A DNA stretch of 64,000 bases from Ctenosaura bakeri (taxonomy: Eukaryota; Chordata; Lepidosauria; Squamata; Iguanidae), in NCBI GenBank assembly GCA_948474755.1, contig CAOLHI010001316.1, forward strand, positions 248,001 through 312,000, written 5' to 3'. This document shows, in pieces, positions 18,885 through 30,199 of the stretch (within the stretch, counting starts at the first letter, position 1; each line of letters opens with the position of its first letter). Both the position numbers and the translations under genes were made by a program. The notes beneath the pieces are model-generated. The model was not told where the DNA came from, did not search any database, and saw nothing but the letters and a program-made list of their open reading frames with translations.

Positions 18885-20995
18885 CAAATTTTGTGAGGAA
18901 AAAAGCCCTAAACCGCAAGCAGACTTCAAAAGTTGTGCAGTTTTTGCAGACTTTCTTATGGCTGAAATAAAACTGCTCTGGTTACTCATTGTTTCCTTGA
19001 AGAATGACGCTAGTGAAGAATTACCCCCGTAACTTACACAAGTATTTCCATCAATTCCATTGTCATTCAGGTACTACTTTATGGAAGCAACCCTGTAGAA
19101 TGGTCTGAGAACCGTGCAAAGCATGCAGGCATATGGTCTTTTGCTAGATGTGTGGAAATTATAACAGTTGCAGTTGCCTCTTCTTCAACCCAATAGGGAA
19201 AAAAGGACTCTAAAGCTTGGTAAAATGTCATTGTTGCAATAACATATATATTGCTTGTGACTACATTCCCCACCTTAAATGCTCACTGACTGCTGGCTCA
19301 CATCATCATAAACTCCCAAAATACTAACATTGGCTTGTTTTCGTCTCCCTATCCCCTTGACTCATTCTACTCTGTGATTTATGCAACTTCAGTACTTAAA
19401 ATTTCTTTGCTGTTCCTCATTGCTTGCTCCCTTTGTTTGTTTGGATCTCTTGGACTAGAAGACATACCAAAAGACTTTTCCATGAAAACTTTATGGATGC
19501 AGTTTCAGATTCTCTGAAATGGTATCAGACAAATTACTCCAATGAAAAGAATTATGTTTGTAAAGAGCATATAAGTAACATGACTCTACTTTCACTGAAG
19601 TTGTTGTTGTTGTTGTTATATTCATTTTTATCCTGTCTTTCTTCTGTTCGTGCTTCTTCTTATTTCATAAAACCATCTGTGCTACAAAGTTGTTTGGAAT
19701 GTCTTCTTCAGATTAATTTTTAAACTCATTTAAATATAAAAATGCACAACAGTTAATCAAAGAAAAAAGTACAGATGAACATTATCTTAAAGGATATTCT
19801 AGAAACACACAGGGTTAGATCTGTAATAAGCTGACAACAACTTCATTTCTATTGAAATCAATGAGACAAGTTAGACTGCGCCTTTTCTTATTGGTTTCAA
19901 TGAGAACTAAGTTCAACTAACATAGCCTATATCCATCCCATAACACATATTATGCAATATCTATTTTTCAATAAATTTGCTTGGAAGAATTAGTTTCTTG
20001 TTAAATATGTTAAGTATGTCATGCTTTATTTTTCAGATTATTGTTAAAAAAAAATCTGTATGAAATAGGGAAACTGACTCACTGCTTCTTCTCCAGTAAG
20101 TTAGCATGCATATCTTAGTGGCTATAAATAAATTCATCAACAAATCCAAATCAGAGTCTAACAATGCCTTTCAGGTAGGCACAGCAGAAAGATGGGATCT
20201 AAGATGTTTGATAACCCATCATCCTGTTGACTTGACCAAACTAATTATGTCTCAAAAAAAAAGAAAAACCCACCTAAATGAGGCCTTTTCCTGCTTACAT
20301 ATTTAGTGAGAAATACTCATGTCAGTATCTGGGAATGGATGAAGCCTTTGACAATGGCCATTTTTAGAATATATCTTTAAGCTTTGTATGTGAGTTTTTA
20401 CACCACCAGCACAGATCCTGTGGTCGGCACACGGCGTCACTGAAATTGTATTGGCATATTACATTTCAGTTCAGTTGAAGTTAACCCGAAAATATATTAA
20501 CATAGGCCCATTCCCAATCTTCTCAAGTCTAACTTTCCTCCACCCCCAATCTCTCTGTGTCTCACCCCCATTTTCTCAAAGATCCACTAGTTCAGAAATT
20601 GACAAGGGTCCAGGTGGACTGAAGCTAATGTGGGAGAGATTTTATTTCACTTTGTTCTTGAAGGATTTACCACTATTTATCAAAAATCACAAAAGTCCTT
20701 TACCTTTGAGAAAGAAAGAACTGGAGTCTTTCAAAAAAAATATTGCAAAAGAAAGCTAAACTGACACATTTTTCCATCCCTAAGTGGGTCTTATTGTATA
20801 TATATATTTCCTCAGTATGACATGCCTGAATGTTACAAAATATCACTAGTCACTGACCTGATACTCCCATTACACATGCTACTTCCTCATATGATAAATC
20901 CATTATTCTTACATTTTTCAAACCATGATTTGTCCAGACAGAAGAATCATGTCTTATTGCTGTTACTGGTTGCTCATTGTAGGACTCTGAGGTAA
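18885..20995. other. No gene seen
   Basis: Mostly AT-rich. 19850-19930 contains ATTGAAATCAATGAGACAAGTTAG-type sequence that looks like an old interspersed repeat. No coding region recognised. Confidence 0.45.
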
Positions 20996-21003
20996 ATAAA
21001 CAG

Positions 21004-21425
21004 ACACTATTTCCTCAGCTCACCTTTTCTCGGCACTGGGGTGCGGTGCTCGTGTGAGCAGCCTCCAGAGAGAGGCTCTTGCGTCCAGGGTCCTTCGGCT
21101 CCGCATGAGCTGCCTGCTCCCGCAAGAGCCCCACCTCTTCCTTTCGCAGTGCAGCCTGGGACCTTCCCAGGCTGCACTGAGACAGGAAGCGTGACTGGCC
21201 CGGCTCCTGAGGCTCCGCAAACAAGGCAAGTGCGCGCGGGGCCCCGGAACGATGCTGGACCGTGCACCATTTTCAGTGTAAAGCCAAAAATGAAAAAGTG
21301 TGTGAGTCGTGCCTGCCAGGCCCTGGAACGTCATGCAAATGTGAGTGAATTGTGTGGACCGCTCCTCACATTTGTGCGACACGCGAGGGGCCCTTTCGCA
21401 TGGAAAATGCCATGTGAAAAGGGCC
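21004..21425 (-). mobile_element. GC-rich DNA element, family 2 (left end diverged)
   Basis: Same family as 4555 and 18242; right end TGTGAAAAGGGCC intact, left end altered (ACACTATTTCCTCAGCTCACC). Long overlapping open frames on both strands reflect GC richness; none shows a known domain. Confidence 0.7.
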
Positions 21426-21470
21426 TTAGCTTTAAAGCAGATCTGAACTGATATCAGACAGATAAACTTA

Positions 21471-21915
21471 GGGCTTTTTTGCACTTTGGGGGGAAAACGG
21501 GGCGTTCTGATACTTACTGGGCTGGCGCGCTCCCTCCACTGATCCGGAGCAGTGCGTGCCCGCGCTACACACTTCTCCAGGGACGAAAATGGTGCTTTCC
21601 GGTTGGTGAAGGCTCTCCACCAACCGGAGAAGCTTGCCAGCCTAAAGCCCTCCCCCGGAAGATTTGCAGCCTCACGCTGGTGCAAGCCTGCAAATCTACA
21701 CATTAGCGCAGCGATGGACTGGGGTGCGCTGTGCTATTGAAAGACCTCTTTTAAGTGGTCTTTCAATAGCACGGCAAACCACCAGTTCTGGTCGTTCTGG
21801 AGCGGGCTGAAGTCTGGACATACATAGAGTAGTCTGGACCCAGTCCGCCCCAAGTGCAAATGTCCTCACCGGAGGATGATCTGCCTCGCCGCTAAATCAA
21901 AGTGCGGAAAAGGCC
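21471..21915 (-). mobile_element. GC-rich DNA element, family 3
   Basis: 445 bp, begins GGGCTTTTTTGCACTTTGG and ends AGTGCGGAAAAGGCC, flanked by TTA on both sides. The other copy is 48156-48587 in the opposite orientation. Shared landmarks are the CGAAAATGGTGCTTTCCGG block, the AACCGG block and an internal palindrome AAAGACCTCTTTTAAGTGGTCTTT (21740-21763). Confidence 0.75.
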
Positions 21916-21919
21916 TTAG

Positions 21920-23025
21920 AAGTGACTGGTTTAGCTTTGTGCACAGATAGATAGATATGGCCCACTGGTTTCATCATTGATACTTCCTGTTCGCCTGATT
22001 TCCTATTCTTTGAGAAGAACCATTCATCTATTGAGATTAATTTATCAACCTGGTAATACCATATACTGTTACGAAGCCTTAGCTTTTCCCATCCTGACCT
22101 CTTTTATACATCTATATCCTTTGCTTAAATCCCTAAGGGTTAATTTTCCTAAACAAACAGAAGCATTAACTCCTGCCATTTACCTAGAATAAAAGAACTA
22201 AGGCAAAATAGAATCAGTAGTTTATTTTTTTCTTGATAGCTGAAACTCTACCAAACCATAAACTAAAGTCACCAACTTTTCCAATAGTTCATACCTTTTC
22301 CAATAGATCAGTTTCTGATAGGTCTGATTGTTATTGTTGCTGCTGTTGTGTGCCTTTAAGTACTTTCTGGCTTATGGCAACCCTAAGCCTACTTTGTGGG
22401 CTAAAAGGGACACAGAAGAAATTATCCTCACCCTCTACCAGGAGCTCTAAGGGAGAAAGCAGCATAAGAGTGATCTTTCAGTTCATTTGTGCTCATAGTG
22501 TATCTGAAGTGAGGCTCCATCAGATCAGGGGGTAGGCAACTAGTGATGCCGCAAATGTTTCTGGATTACAGCTGCCATTATCCTTACCACTGGATATGTT
22601 GGCAGTGGTTGATGGACTGACACAACATCTGGAAGGAAAAAATGGCTCATCGCTGCTACAGCTCCTCACATGTGAGTCAAAGGGTTCTGTTTAAGGAAGG
22701 CAAGTGCCCAGGTGAGTGTATCTAAAATCCATGGGAATAGACAGTGAAGAAACCATGTTAGCCCACCACCACACATAGAGTATCACTGAAAGCAGGAGAC
22801 AGTCTAAAGGCAAAAGCAGTCATGAGCAGACTCCAGCACTAGTCAGGCAATCACCAGGGAGAGTAATCCAAGGTACCTGACAAAATCCAGACATCTGCAG
22901 AGTTAGAAACGTCAGACAAGGCCACATAGTTTTGGGGCTGTTTTCTGCAGCAAAGGAATAACATTGGCTGTGTTATTTTATAGCTAGCTGGCCTAATTAC
23001 TTTAGCTTTTTCACTTTAAGGCAGA
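21920..23025. other. No gene; SINE and degenerate repeat fragments
   Basis: 22331-22400 is a reversed Sauria-type SINE tail (GTTGTGTGCCTTTAAGTACTTTCTGGC). 22540-22635 resembles the CTACAACTCCCATCAT-type palindromic repeat (see 52360, 58182). The remainder is unrecognised. Confidence 0.45.
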
Positions 23026-23029
23026 TTAG

Positions 23030-23437
23030 CTCCCTTTCCGCAGCACCCTCCCATCCCACAATGGGGATGGGAGAAGGACGGAACCGTGACAACGCTTCTG
23101 CATGATGTCATTGCAGTCCTGTCCTTCTCCCGTCCCCAGGTGGTGTGATTGTGGATTAAATAATTGATGGGTTTTCCCCATCAATGACATGCGATCATGC
23201 CACCGTCCTGCACTTACCTGTCTTGCAGAAGCATGATGGCTGCCCTTCCTGCCCCAGCACAACCTGGGAAAGTACCTGGCTGTGCTGCAGAAGTAAGAGG
23301 CATGGGGATCGCATTCCCTTCCACAGGGAGCCAGCCAGTGCAGAGGGGAGTGCTCACATAGTGCTCCCCTCCCAACAGAGCTGCTGCCAGGATCCCCACC
23401 GGACAACTTCATGAAAAGGTAGGGTGTGGAAAAGGCC
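23030..23437. mobile_element. DNA element, family 4 (408 bp)
   Basis: Begins CTCCCTTTCCGCAGCACCC and ends GGGTGTGGAAAAGGCC, flanked by TAG on both sides (23027-23029, 23438-23440). Ends match the shared terminus of families 1-3 but the interior is different. Contains CCCATCCCACAATGGGGATGGG hairpin at 23047-23068. Single copy in this window. Confidence 0.65.
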
Positions 23438-23439
23438 TA

Positions 23440-24185
23440 GGGTGTTTGAGTTTATGATGCTCCACAGGAATAAGTAGCTCTTTATCTAATCCATAATCTC
23501 CAGGACTGCATGGGATAAACTGGCCAAAATTTACTTGCTGCTAGTGTCTTATAGGATCTCAGTGCTTATGTAAAGGATTGCACTGAATTAAAATACTTCT
23601 TTCAAGTGGGATTTGTTATGCAGATCTATTCATTGCAATTTTCAAAGCCTCAGTTTGTATTCAAATACTGTACATGTTGTTTCACTACTTGCCATAATTC
23701 TTTACATTACTTATTAGGAAGAAATACAGCATAAATGTCTCAATCGTTTGAAAGGCTATGATGATGCATATGATGTGAGACACTGGGGAAACAAAATATA
23801 TAAAATACTGAATCTTTACTGGATGTGGAAGCTGTTCAAATGACAAATTCCATTCTTAGATCACTATACAAAAACCAAAACAAAAACCAAAACAAAAACC
23901 TGTGCATCACATGCAAGAAGATTCTGGCACTGAAGCAGATTTCTGGTGGGACTCAAGACAAAATCCAACATGGAAATAGCCTGTTTACATAGTGCATAAA
24001 GCTACATTAAAAAAGAAAAGATTGTCAGGAGTAAAAGGGTCAGCCTTGTTGTCTTGCTGTGATGGGAGTGACAATTATTTTTTAAAGAAGGTGGTGGTGG
24101 GGAAACAGCCCACGTCATTCTGTGTGTTTGTTTCCTGGTTGGTTGGTTGGCTACTCTGTTAAGAGGAAACTCTTTGGTAAAGAGT
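23440..24185. other. No gene seen
   Basis: AT-rich; a (CAAAAACCAAAA)n run at about 23869-23901. Confidence 0.5.
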
Positions 24186-24189
24186 TATC

Positions 24190-24300
24190 AGAGAGGTTAA
24201 GAATGCAGTTAGTTTATTAATTGGTTTAATTTATATTCCCCCTTCTCCCAGTACAAGATCCAAAGCAGTGTACAATGTTTCACAGCTAAGAATTATCAAA
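24190..24300 (-). mobile_element. L2-like LINE 3' UTR fragment
   Basis: Reversed 3' end with ATATTCCCCCTTCTCCCAGTACAAG, the GGGAGAAGGGGG-type L2 tail. Confidence 0.5.
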
Positions 24301-24325
24301 GCTGATTAAGGGGAGAAATATTTAT

Positions 24326-24540
24326 TGTTGTGTGTATTTTCAAGTCATTTCCAAACCTAAGGGGAACCTATCATTTTCTTGGCAAGAGGTGTTTGGAGAG
24401 GGTTGTCTTTTCCTTTATCTGAGGCTGAGAGAATGTGATTTGCCCAAGGTTGCCCAGTGAGTTTCCATGGCCAAGCTGAGATTCGAACCCTGGTCTTCAG
24501 AGTTGTCCAAACCTGAAACCATTACACCACACTGGCAAAA
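24326..24540 (-). mobile_element. Sauria-type SINE
   Basis: Tail side TTGTTGTGTGTATTTTCAAGTC, body TTGCCCAAGGTTGCCCAGTG, box B as GATTCGAACCCTGG (reverse) and head CCATTACACCACACTGGC. Nearly full length. Confidence 0.85.
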
Positions 24541-24689
24541 GAGAAGAAACAGTTCAGTATGTGTATATATACCAAGTACTTTTTGTTAATGACCACTGTT
24601 GAAATAATTAACCCCATTTTTATCCTTTGCATTTACCTTTACCACATCCCTCGTCCAGCTAAGCATGGGTATAAGCATTTGTCAAGTGA

Positions 24690-24795
24690 GGCAATACTAC
24701 ATGCATCTGATGAAGTGGGCTGAAGCTCATGAAAACTTAAGCTAAATAAAACTTCATCATTAAGGTGCCACGTGCCACAAGACTCTTTGTTGTTT
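24690..24795 (+). ncRNA. Conserved interspersed repeat with hammerhead-ribozyme-like core (relic)
   Basis: CTGATGA (24707-24713) and GAAA (24731-24734) surround a stem in which 24715-24720 pairs with 24725-24730 (two G-U pairs, TGAA loop). A short stem III could form from 24734-24736 with 24741-24743 and one mismatch. Hammerhead motifs are known in Penelope-like retroelements. An extra A at 24714 between the core and stem II, and the stem III mismatch, argue that this copy is inactive or that the resemblance is superficial. A more decayed relative lies near 53323-53365. Confidence 0.3.
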
Positions 24796-24799
24796 TTAC

Positions 24800-25460
24800 T
24801 GTTGTAGCCAGAGCTAGCTTGTTCCTCAGAAGGTCATGGCTTTAGATGAGACAAACTTGGAAAGGAACATTCTTCAAGGCAAGATCTGAACAGAGATATT
24901 GCCTACTCATCTTTTATACGTTGGGTTAACTTGTTTAATTTCTAATTGTTTCTACTCTAAAGTTTTAAAAGATCTAAATTAAACTACAAAGAACCACACT
25001 AACTGGGAATAAACAAGAAAATATAACAAAGATTGCATTTTTGAGTATTGAAACTTATTTTGGCACTGAAGTACTATTTTTTTTTTGAGCTTATGTGGTG
25101 CTCCCCATTTTAGCAATTATCTAAAATGTTTGGTCATATATAAGAGTATGGGAGCAGTTAATAATTTATGCTGCTCTGATTCCAAACTATAGGAGTATGA
25201 AAAGGAATGACTAATTTGTTGTTATTGACAAGGAACAGAATGTTAATCTTTTATGAGCACATCCTGGCTGTATATGTATGGTTTATCTCAAAAGGATACA
25301 GACATTCTGAAGTGGGCCAAGAAATGAGTATTGTGAAAGGCTCTCCCTAGATTAAAAAACAAAAACTGGGGAAGGAACTACCATTTCAGATTTGAGTCTT
25401 CTTCATAAGCAATTGCTTCCTATGGCAATTAGAAATCATTTCAGAAAACTAGATTTTCAA
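24800..25460. other. No gene seen
   Basis: AT-rich sequence with no recognisable element. Confidence 0.5.
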
Positions 25461-25464
25461 TATA

Positions 25465-25830
25465 CAGTCATCCCTCTATATTCACTAGGGTTAGGGCACA
25501 GGAACCTTGTGAAAGTAAAAAAAACAACACCATGAATAACTCTAAGCCCTCCCAAACCATATTTAACACACAAAAACACACTGTAGATTCCTTTGAGGCA
25601 TCAGGGTTCCTTCACAAGGCAGAAGTGGGTGGCTGGTGGGACTCAATGCCACCCCCACTGCTGCCCCACACCATTTTTAATAGGGGCTTACAAGCCTCGT
25701 TCCCAGTTTCTCAGTCTCATAAGGCTTGCAGTCCCTATTAAAAATGGCATAGGGAAGCAGCAGAGGTGACAGGAAATCTGTGAATAATCAAATCTGCAAA
25801 AGTGAAACCTGCAAATGTGGATGGCTGACT
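25465..25830. mobile_element. Tigger/mariner-like non-autonomous element
   Basis: Left end TACAGTCATCCCTCTATATTC and right end GGATGGCTGACTGTA are inverted, with TA on each side, as for Tc1/mariner (pogo/Tigger) elements. Internal 15-bp arms near 25673-25687 and 25734-25748 (CCATTTTTAATAGGG and its reverse complement) make a second hairpin. No transposase remains. It shares its interior with the element at 41103. Confidence 0.65.
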
Positions 25831-25949
25831 GTATATTCTTTTAAAGTAATAATACAAGAGAAAGGGTAATTTATTTCTTACTCCTTTTCTGTATGTTAAA
25901 GTCCATAGAAAAGTCAAAAATACTTCATTATGCTATGCATATTGACATC

Positions 25950-26390
25950 TGCAAATCAGTCAGGTGGCTTTATCAAGCCCACTAGGAGGAATTATGAGTA
26001 AACGTGGAACGTAACGTTTAAAAGCCCTAAACATGGAGTTGCATATGTCAGCATGACCACTAAGATCTGTTGAGGTAATCCAACTGTCAGGAACAATACA
26101 GTTTCCAGAGGTAGGCGAGAAGGTCTTCTTGTGAAATGTCCTCTGCTTGCTGGTCCAATCAGCTCTGCTTCTGACCTCTTTTGTGAGCCAAGTTAAAATA
26201 TGGCTGTTCACTGAAGTTTTAGGGGCTTAGTGATAGTGGTTTGATTTGTCCAATTGGGTTATGAATTTGATTTCATTGTTATATAATTATGCTGAATTGT
26301 TTTAAATTGTCAGAATTGTTTTACGATTACTATTTTCTTGACATCTTTGGCTAAAGAGTGAGATATAAATATTTTAATTACCACAATAAA
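25950..26390 (+). mobile_element. Degenerate L2-like LINE 3' end
   Basis: Broken codons give KVFL, CLLVQSALLLTS and a WLFTEV segment, followed by a T-rich UTR ending in GAGATATAAATATTT. All frames carry stops. Confidence 0.5.
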
Positions 26391-27004
26391 TATACATCAA
26401 ACTTGATTCAGCAAACATATGCATGCCAAAAATGATATGCAAATATTTCCAGGGCAAGTAGCTTTGTAATCTGTAACCAGCAAAAACAAGAACTAGAGTC
26501 TAGTCATTGCTAAAAGACTGACAAGTTTTGTCAGAATCATAGCATCTTAGATCATTTCCATACTACACTGTGTTACCACGGTTATGCTATGTCTTGTGAG
26601 AGCACTAGATATCGTTTGATATCAAATAATTTGGCCTTTACTTGACCTTTCTCTGCCACCCCGCTCCACATGTTTGCAGAGGTCCACTGGACAAGCACGT
26701 ATTAGGCACAGCCGTTAATGGTTGTAAATTCCAAACCTCATTTAGGCAGGCAACTTAAGCCTCTCCGATGCTTCAGTGAACACCTTTCTGCAAACATGCC
26801 TTGCTCAGCGCGAATCTACACAAAGACGCTCTGCCAAGAGGCTGAGCCAGTCCTTTCTGTTGATCCATTTGCATACTGGCCGTACTATTGTCATCAAGTG
26901 CTAAGCCCATCATGTAAACTTGACCTTTTCCAATGCCTTTGTCCAGCTACAAATTCCCTTTTGTTCTCACCGAGCATGGCATGGCCTGTAGGTAAAATCC
27001 ATCC

Positions 27005-27013
27005 TATAAAAGG
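27005..27013 (+). promoter_or_regulatory. LTR TATA box
   Basis: TATAAAAGG placed about 435 bp into the LTR and 240 bp before AATAAA, the expected U3/R arrangement. Confidence 0.7.
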
Positions 27014-27254
27014 TCCCCAAATCCGAGCCTTCCTCGGAACACTCAGGACTACTTTGGACTTGCATCCCGCCTTGCTGTCGCTTTGTCCAGCGAGCTCCCC
27101 TCAGTGAACCGCGCTGAGTTTCTTCCTCTGCAACCTCCTCTTCTCTCCAGGACTACTAGACCAGGTGTCGTATTACCCATTCCCCCAAAAGCTCTCCATT
27201 TCTATTTCTCAGCTAGCTGTGTGCATGTGTTGTCTTATTCGTTGTTTGTCCTTT

Positions 27255-27260
27255 AATAAA
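27255..27260 (+). promoter_or_regulatory. LTR polyadenylation signal AATAAA
   Basis: Single AATAAA in the LTR downstream of the TATA box. Confidence 0.7.
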
Positions 27261-27649
27261 ACTATCATTTTTGTTACTTTTAAACTTGCCTGGCTACTCT
27301 TCCGACCTGATGCTGCAGACATAGGGTACAAGATCCTAGCTAAAGTTACCTTGCCTCTTGTTAGCTTGAGAGAGTGCTCGAGTCTAATTTCCCCCATCTT
27401 GTGTTTTTGTTTGGTTATTTGGGTGCCCCTCCTGGGACCCCCAACATACAGGGTAACAACTGTTATGGTGCTATTATTCCACTTTCAACATCCCATGGAA
27501 TCCTGGGGTTGGCAGTTTAGGGAGGGGCATTTAAAATTCTCAGCCAAAGAGCTCTTTGGCCTCAGTAAACTACAAACCCCAGAATTCCATGGGATGTTGA
27601 AAGTGGAATAATAGCACTATAACAGTGTAGTGTGGAAATGGCAGTAGTC

Positions 27650-28585
27650 TTTAAGTGGTCACTAGATTTTTTTTCTCCTTGAGACCTCTATATATTTGAT
27701 TGCTGTGAAAGAGTGTGGGGTCTGTATAAGAGAAAGTTGAAGTGGCTGGAACGATTGCTTAACATTATCAACTTTCAACAACCAAGTGTGCCAGACATAT
27801 CTTTAAAAAACAAAACAGATAAAGTGCCCAGAATGTCCAAAAAGTAGAAGACACCTCTTTAAGGTGAGAGCTAGTTTGGCAAAGGTGCTTGTCCCCTCCT
27901 CCCCTGCTTCAGCTGAGAGGAATTAATAAGGTCTCTCTGTGTGTCGAGGAATGAAAGAAGCAGAAATTTTAATTATGAGACAGATTTCTGAAAGCTAGAA
28001 GTATCTGGAAGTGCTTTCTACCCATATTCATCTGTGTACCTGTAAATAAACCCTAATATTACAAAACATGGTAGACGTCCAGTGAGCTCTCCTTCCAAAA
28101 GAAGATGTTGGGACAGTAAGGAGAAGAGGTCCAGCAGAAGCTTAATCTTTGTTCTCAAACTTCTAAAGAGTTACTCTTTGTTCTCAGACTTTTAGAAGAG
28201 CTGAGGTCATTCAGGTTGCAGAGCTCATTACAGAGCCTGTGGACAACTACGGGATGATCCTCTAGTCACTAAGTGGGGCCCACCTAGAAGGCTCTAACTC
28301 AGCATGGCAATCATGCTACTCCCAAGCCATTTCTGGGGCCTTCCCCTGGCCAGAAATCGCCCTCCACGCACACACACGACGGAGAACAACCATTCTTAGA
28401 ATCTCTTGAGAACTGTGTTTTCCCTTTTAAAATGGTTGTAACTCCCACTTTAAAGTTGATTTTTTAAAAAAGGCAAAAACTTCCTCCTCCTCCAAACTGA
28501 AAGCAGATTTCCAACTATGGGTGCATCTAGATTGATAAAAAAAGACTAGAAATTTGCCAATTTTATTCCTGTCCTTTCTGATTTT
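27650..28585. other. No gene seen
   Basis: No recognisable element or coding region. Confidence 0.5.
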
Positions 28586-28589
28586 ATGT

Positions 28590-28665
28590 TGTATACCAAT
28601 ATACCTTAATATATATATACCAATATACCTTAATACCTTAGTATCAATATACCAATATACCTTAA
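28590..28665. repeat. AT-rich tandem repeat
   Basis: Several ATACCAATATACCTTA units; the reversed frame reads a YIDTKVLRYIGIYI-type repeat peptide, clearly repeat-derived. Confidence 0.85.
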
Positions 28666-28737
28666 GTGTATTCAAGAATATTTTCTGTTCCTGGTACAAT
28701 CAGAGACATTTAATATCAACTCCCAAGGTCACTTTAT

Positions 28738-28850
28738 TTTGTTCTTGTGTGTCTTCAAGTTGTTTCTGACTTGTGGTGATCCTAAGGTGGACCTACCATG
28801 GGGTTTTCTGGGGCTGAGAGTGTGTGATGTGCCCAAGGTTCCTGCTTGCC
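28738..28850 (-). mobile_element. Sauria-type SINE, 3' part
   Basis: GTGTGTCTTCAAGTTGTTTCTGACTTG, CCATGGGGTTTTCTGG and GATGTGCCCAAGGTT body; the tRNA head is missing. Confidence 0.65.
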
Positions 28851-28854
28851 CTGA

Positions 28855-29250
28855 GAACTGTCGCAGAGGATTTAGGTCCTGAGACTTAGGGCTGTAACCC
28901 TCTGAAATCTGGGAATTCTACTACTGAAGTGATGGTAATAGTGAAGCTATCAGTCTAGTCAGTACAGAACCTGGAAATTTATTTTTTTAAAAAGCAACTA
29001 GTTATTGTTATAGTTCCAAGGCCGCCAAAGTTGATTATCTGCTATCATAACTACCGATTTTAAGAGCAATGATTTACCATCCTGTTTATCAAAAGTAACT
29101 AGTTCTTTTAGTTACTTTTGAAAGAAAATAGAATGAAATAAGCTGCTGGTCTGCGGTGTATAACCTATTCTTCTCCCATCAGTGTATTCTTACCTCATAA
29201 CTTACCATCAAGCATGAGGCAGCAGCATGAGGCATATTTGAACCATTCTC
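28855..29250. other. No gene seen
   Basis: No named element. A short inverted repeat AAAAGTAACTAG...CTTTTAGTTACTTTTG lies at about 29092-29119. Confidence 0.5.
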
Positions 29251-29253
29251 CTC

Positions 29254-29395
29254 GGCCATTTCTGCACTAAACTGTTATAGTGCTTTTATTCCACTATCAG
29301 CATCCTATAGAATCCTGTGGTTTGCAAACCCCAGGATTCCATAGGATGTTGAAAATGGAATAAAAGCACTATAATAGTCTACTGTGGAAATGGCT
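29254..29395. mobile_element. Palindromic DNA element, family 1 (142 bp)
   Basis: Starts GGCCATTTCTGCACTAAACTG, ends TGTGGAAATGGCT, flanked by CTC on both sides. Short form. Confidence 0.85.
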
Positions 29396-29769
29396 CTCTT
29401 CTACCAGTGAGGCCACATTTATAACAATAAAAATAACTTAAAATTACAGTTGCATTGTGAAAGGAGTGATGTTATTCCATATTCAGTTCAAATTGTAATT
29501 TATTGTAATTATACTTTCATTACTGGGGAAAGGAATACATTACATTTCAATAGTTACTTCAAAACTTTGGGTCAGCTTTAGTACATAGAATGATAAAGTG
29601 GAAGGACGTCATTTCGTTCATTGCCTCTATAGCAAAATATCTTGAGCCAGCCCATCGCTGCCTCTGGGATGTCTCACCATGCATGCAGGCACATAATATG
29701 TAAGACACAGTTGTAAACTAAAAAGAAAGAAAAACAAAAACAAAACCCCAAGACTTTTAATTTTTTTTT

Positions 29770-30014
29770 AATTTTTTTTTTATTTACTTATTTATTTGTA
29801 TCCCGCCTCTCCATATAGATCGAGGCGGTGAACAATTTAGCATGTATTTCGAAACATTTTTCTATACATGCCCCCAACAAGCTGGGTACTCATTTTACCG
29901 ACCTGCGAAAGGATGGAAGGCTGAGTCAACCTTAGGGCCCGGCAGGATCGAACTCACAACTTTGTGGTTTGTGGCTTGCAGTACTGGCATTTAACCACTG
30001 CGCCACCAGCCCTT
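29770..30014 (-). mobile_element. tRNA-derived SINE with LINE-like tail
   Basis: Minus strand: GCGCAGTGGTTAAATGCCAG head (box A-like), GTTGTGAGTTCGATCCTGCC (box B), body GGTAAAATGAGTACCCAGC, then ATATGGAGAGGCGGGATACAAATAAATAAG tail. It differs from the Sauria SINE in head, body and tail. Possibly one of the known squamate tRNA SINEs; subfamily not determined. Confidence 0.75.
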
Positions 30015-30095
30015 TTTAAATTGCAGAAACTTCCTGAAAATAATTTGTTCCCTCACAGAAGGTTGGGAATAGATGAATTGAGGCATTCTTGAATA

Positions 30096-30195
30096 CAGCT
30101 ATACCTCAGTTAACAAAGTAAATGGCCAGTACTTCTTTATTTACTTCTTGAACAGAAACTTTGGCACCAAAGGTAGAAATAATATGGAAAAAATA
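30096..30195. mobile_element. Tigger-like fragment
   Basis: TACAGCTATACCTCAGTTAACAAAG is a Tigger-type terminus; the other end is not visible. A shorter similar piece is at 40190-40225 (CAGTCATACCTCAGTTGACC). Confidence 0.4.
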
Positions 30196-30199
30196 GGGA

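Larger units (their letters stand above)
26571..27458 (+). mobile_element. ERV-like solo LTR (888 bp), TSD ACTG
   Basis: Starts TGTTACC, ends GGTAACA, with ACTG directly on both sides (26567-26570, 27459-27462). A TATA box TATAAAAGG (27005-27013) and an AATAAA signal (27255-27260) on the plus strand divide it into U3 (about 465 bp), R and U5 ending in a GGGACCC-rich stretch. The 4-bp duplication fits gammaretrovirus-like (ERV1) integration. No internal gag, pol or env sequence is present. The 129-codon open frame inside U3 is not a known protein. Confidence 0.85.
26550..27643. mobile_element. Palindromic DNA element, family 1, split by an LTR
   Basis: Left part 26550-26570 (GATCATTTCCATACTACACTG), right part 27463-27643 ending TGTGGAAATGGCA. 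Without the LTR and one ACTG copy, the length is exactly 202 bp, the same as the copies at 49242, 56430 and 58832. Flanks are TTA and GTA, an imperfect 3-bp duplication. Confidence 0.85.

Noticed and set aside
21020..21703. 227-codon open frame on the minus strand
   Set aside because: It spans the boundary between two different transposable elements (21004-21425 and 21471-21915), so it cannot be an ancestral gene.
26718..27107. 129-codon open frame
   Set aside because: Lies within the U3/R part of a solo LTR and shows no retroviral or host domain.
29960..30014. Possible tRNA gene
   Set aside because: The box A/B-like sequence belongs to a SINE with body and LINE-like tail and does not make a plausible full cloverleaf by eye.
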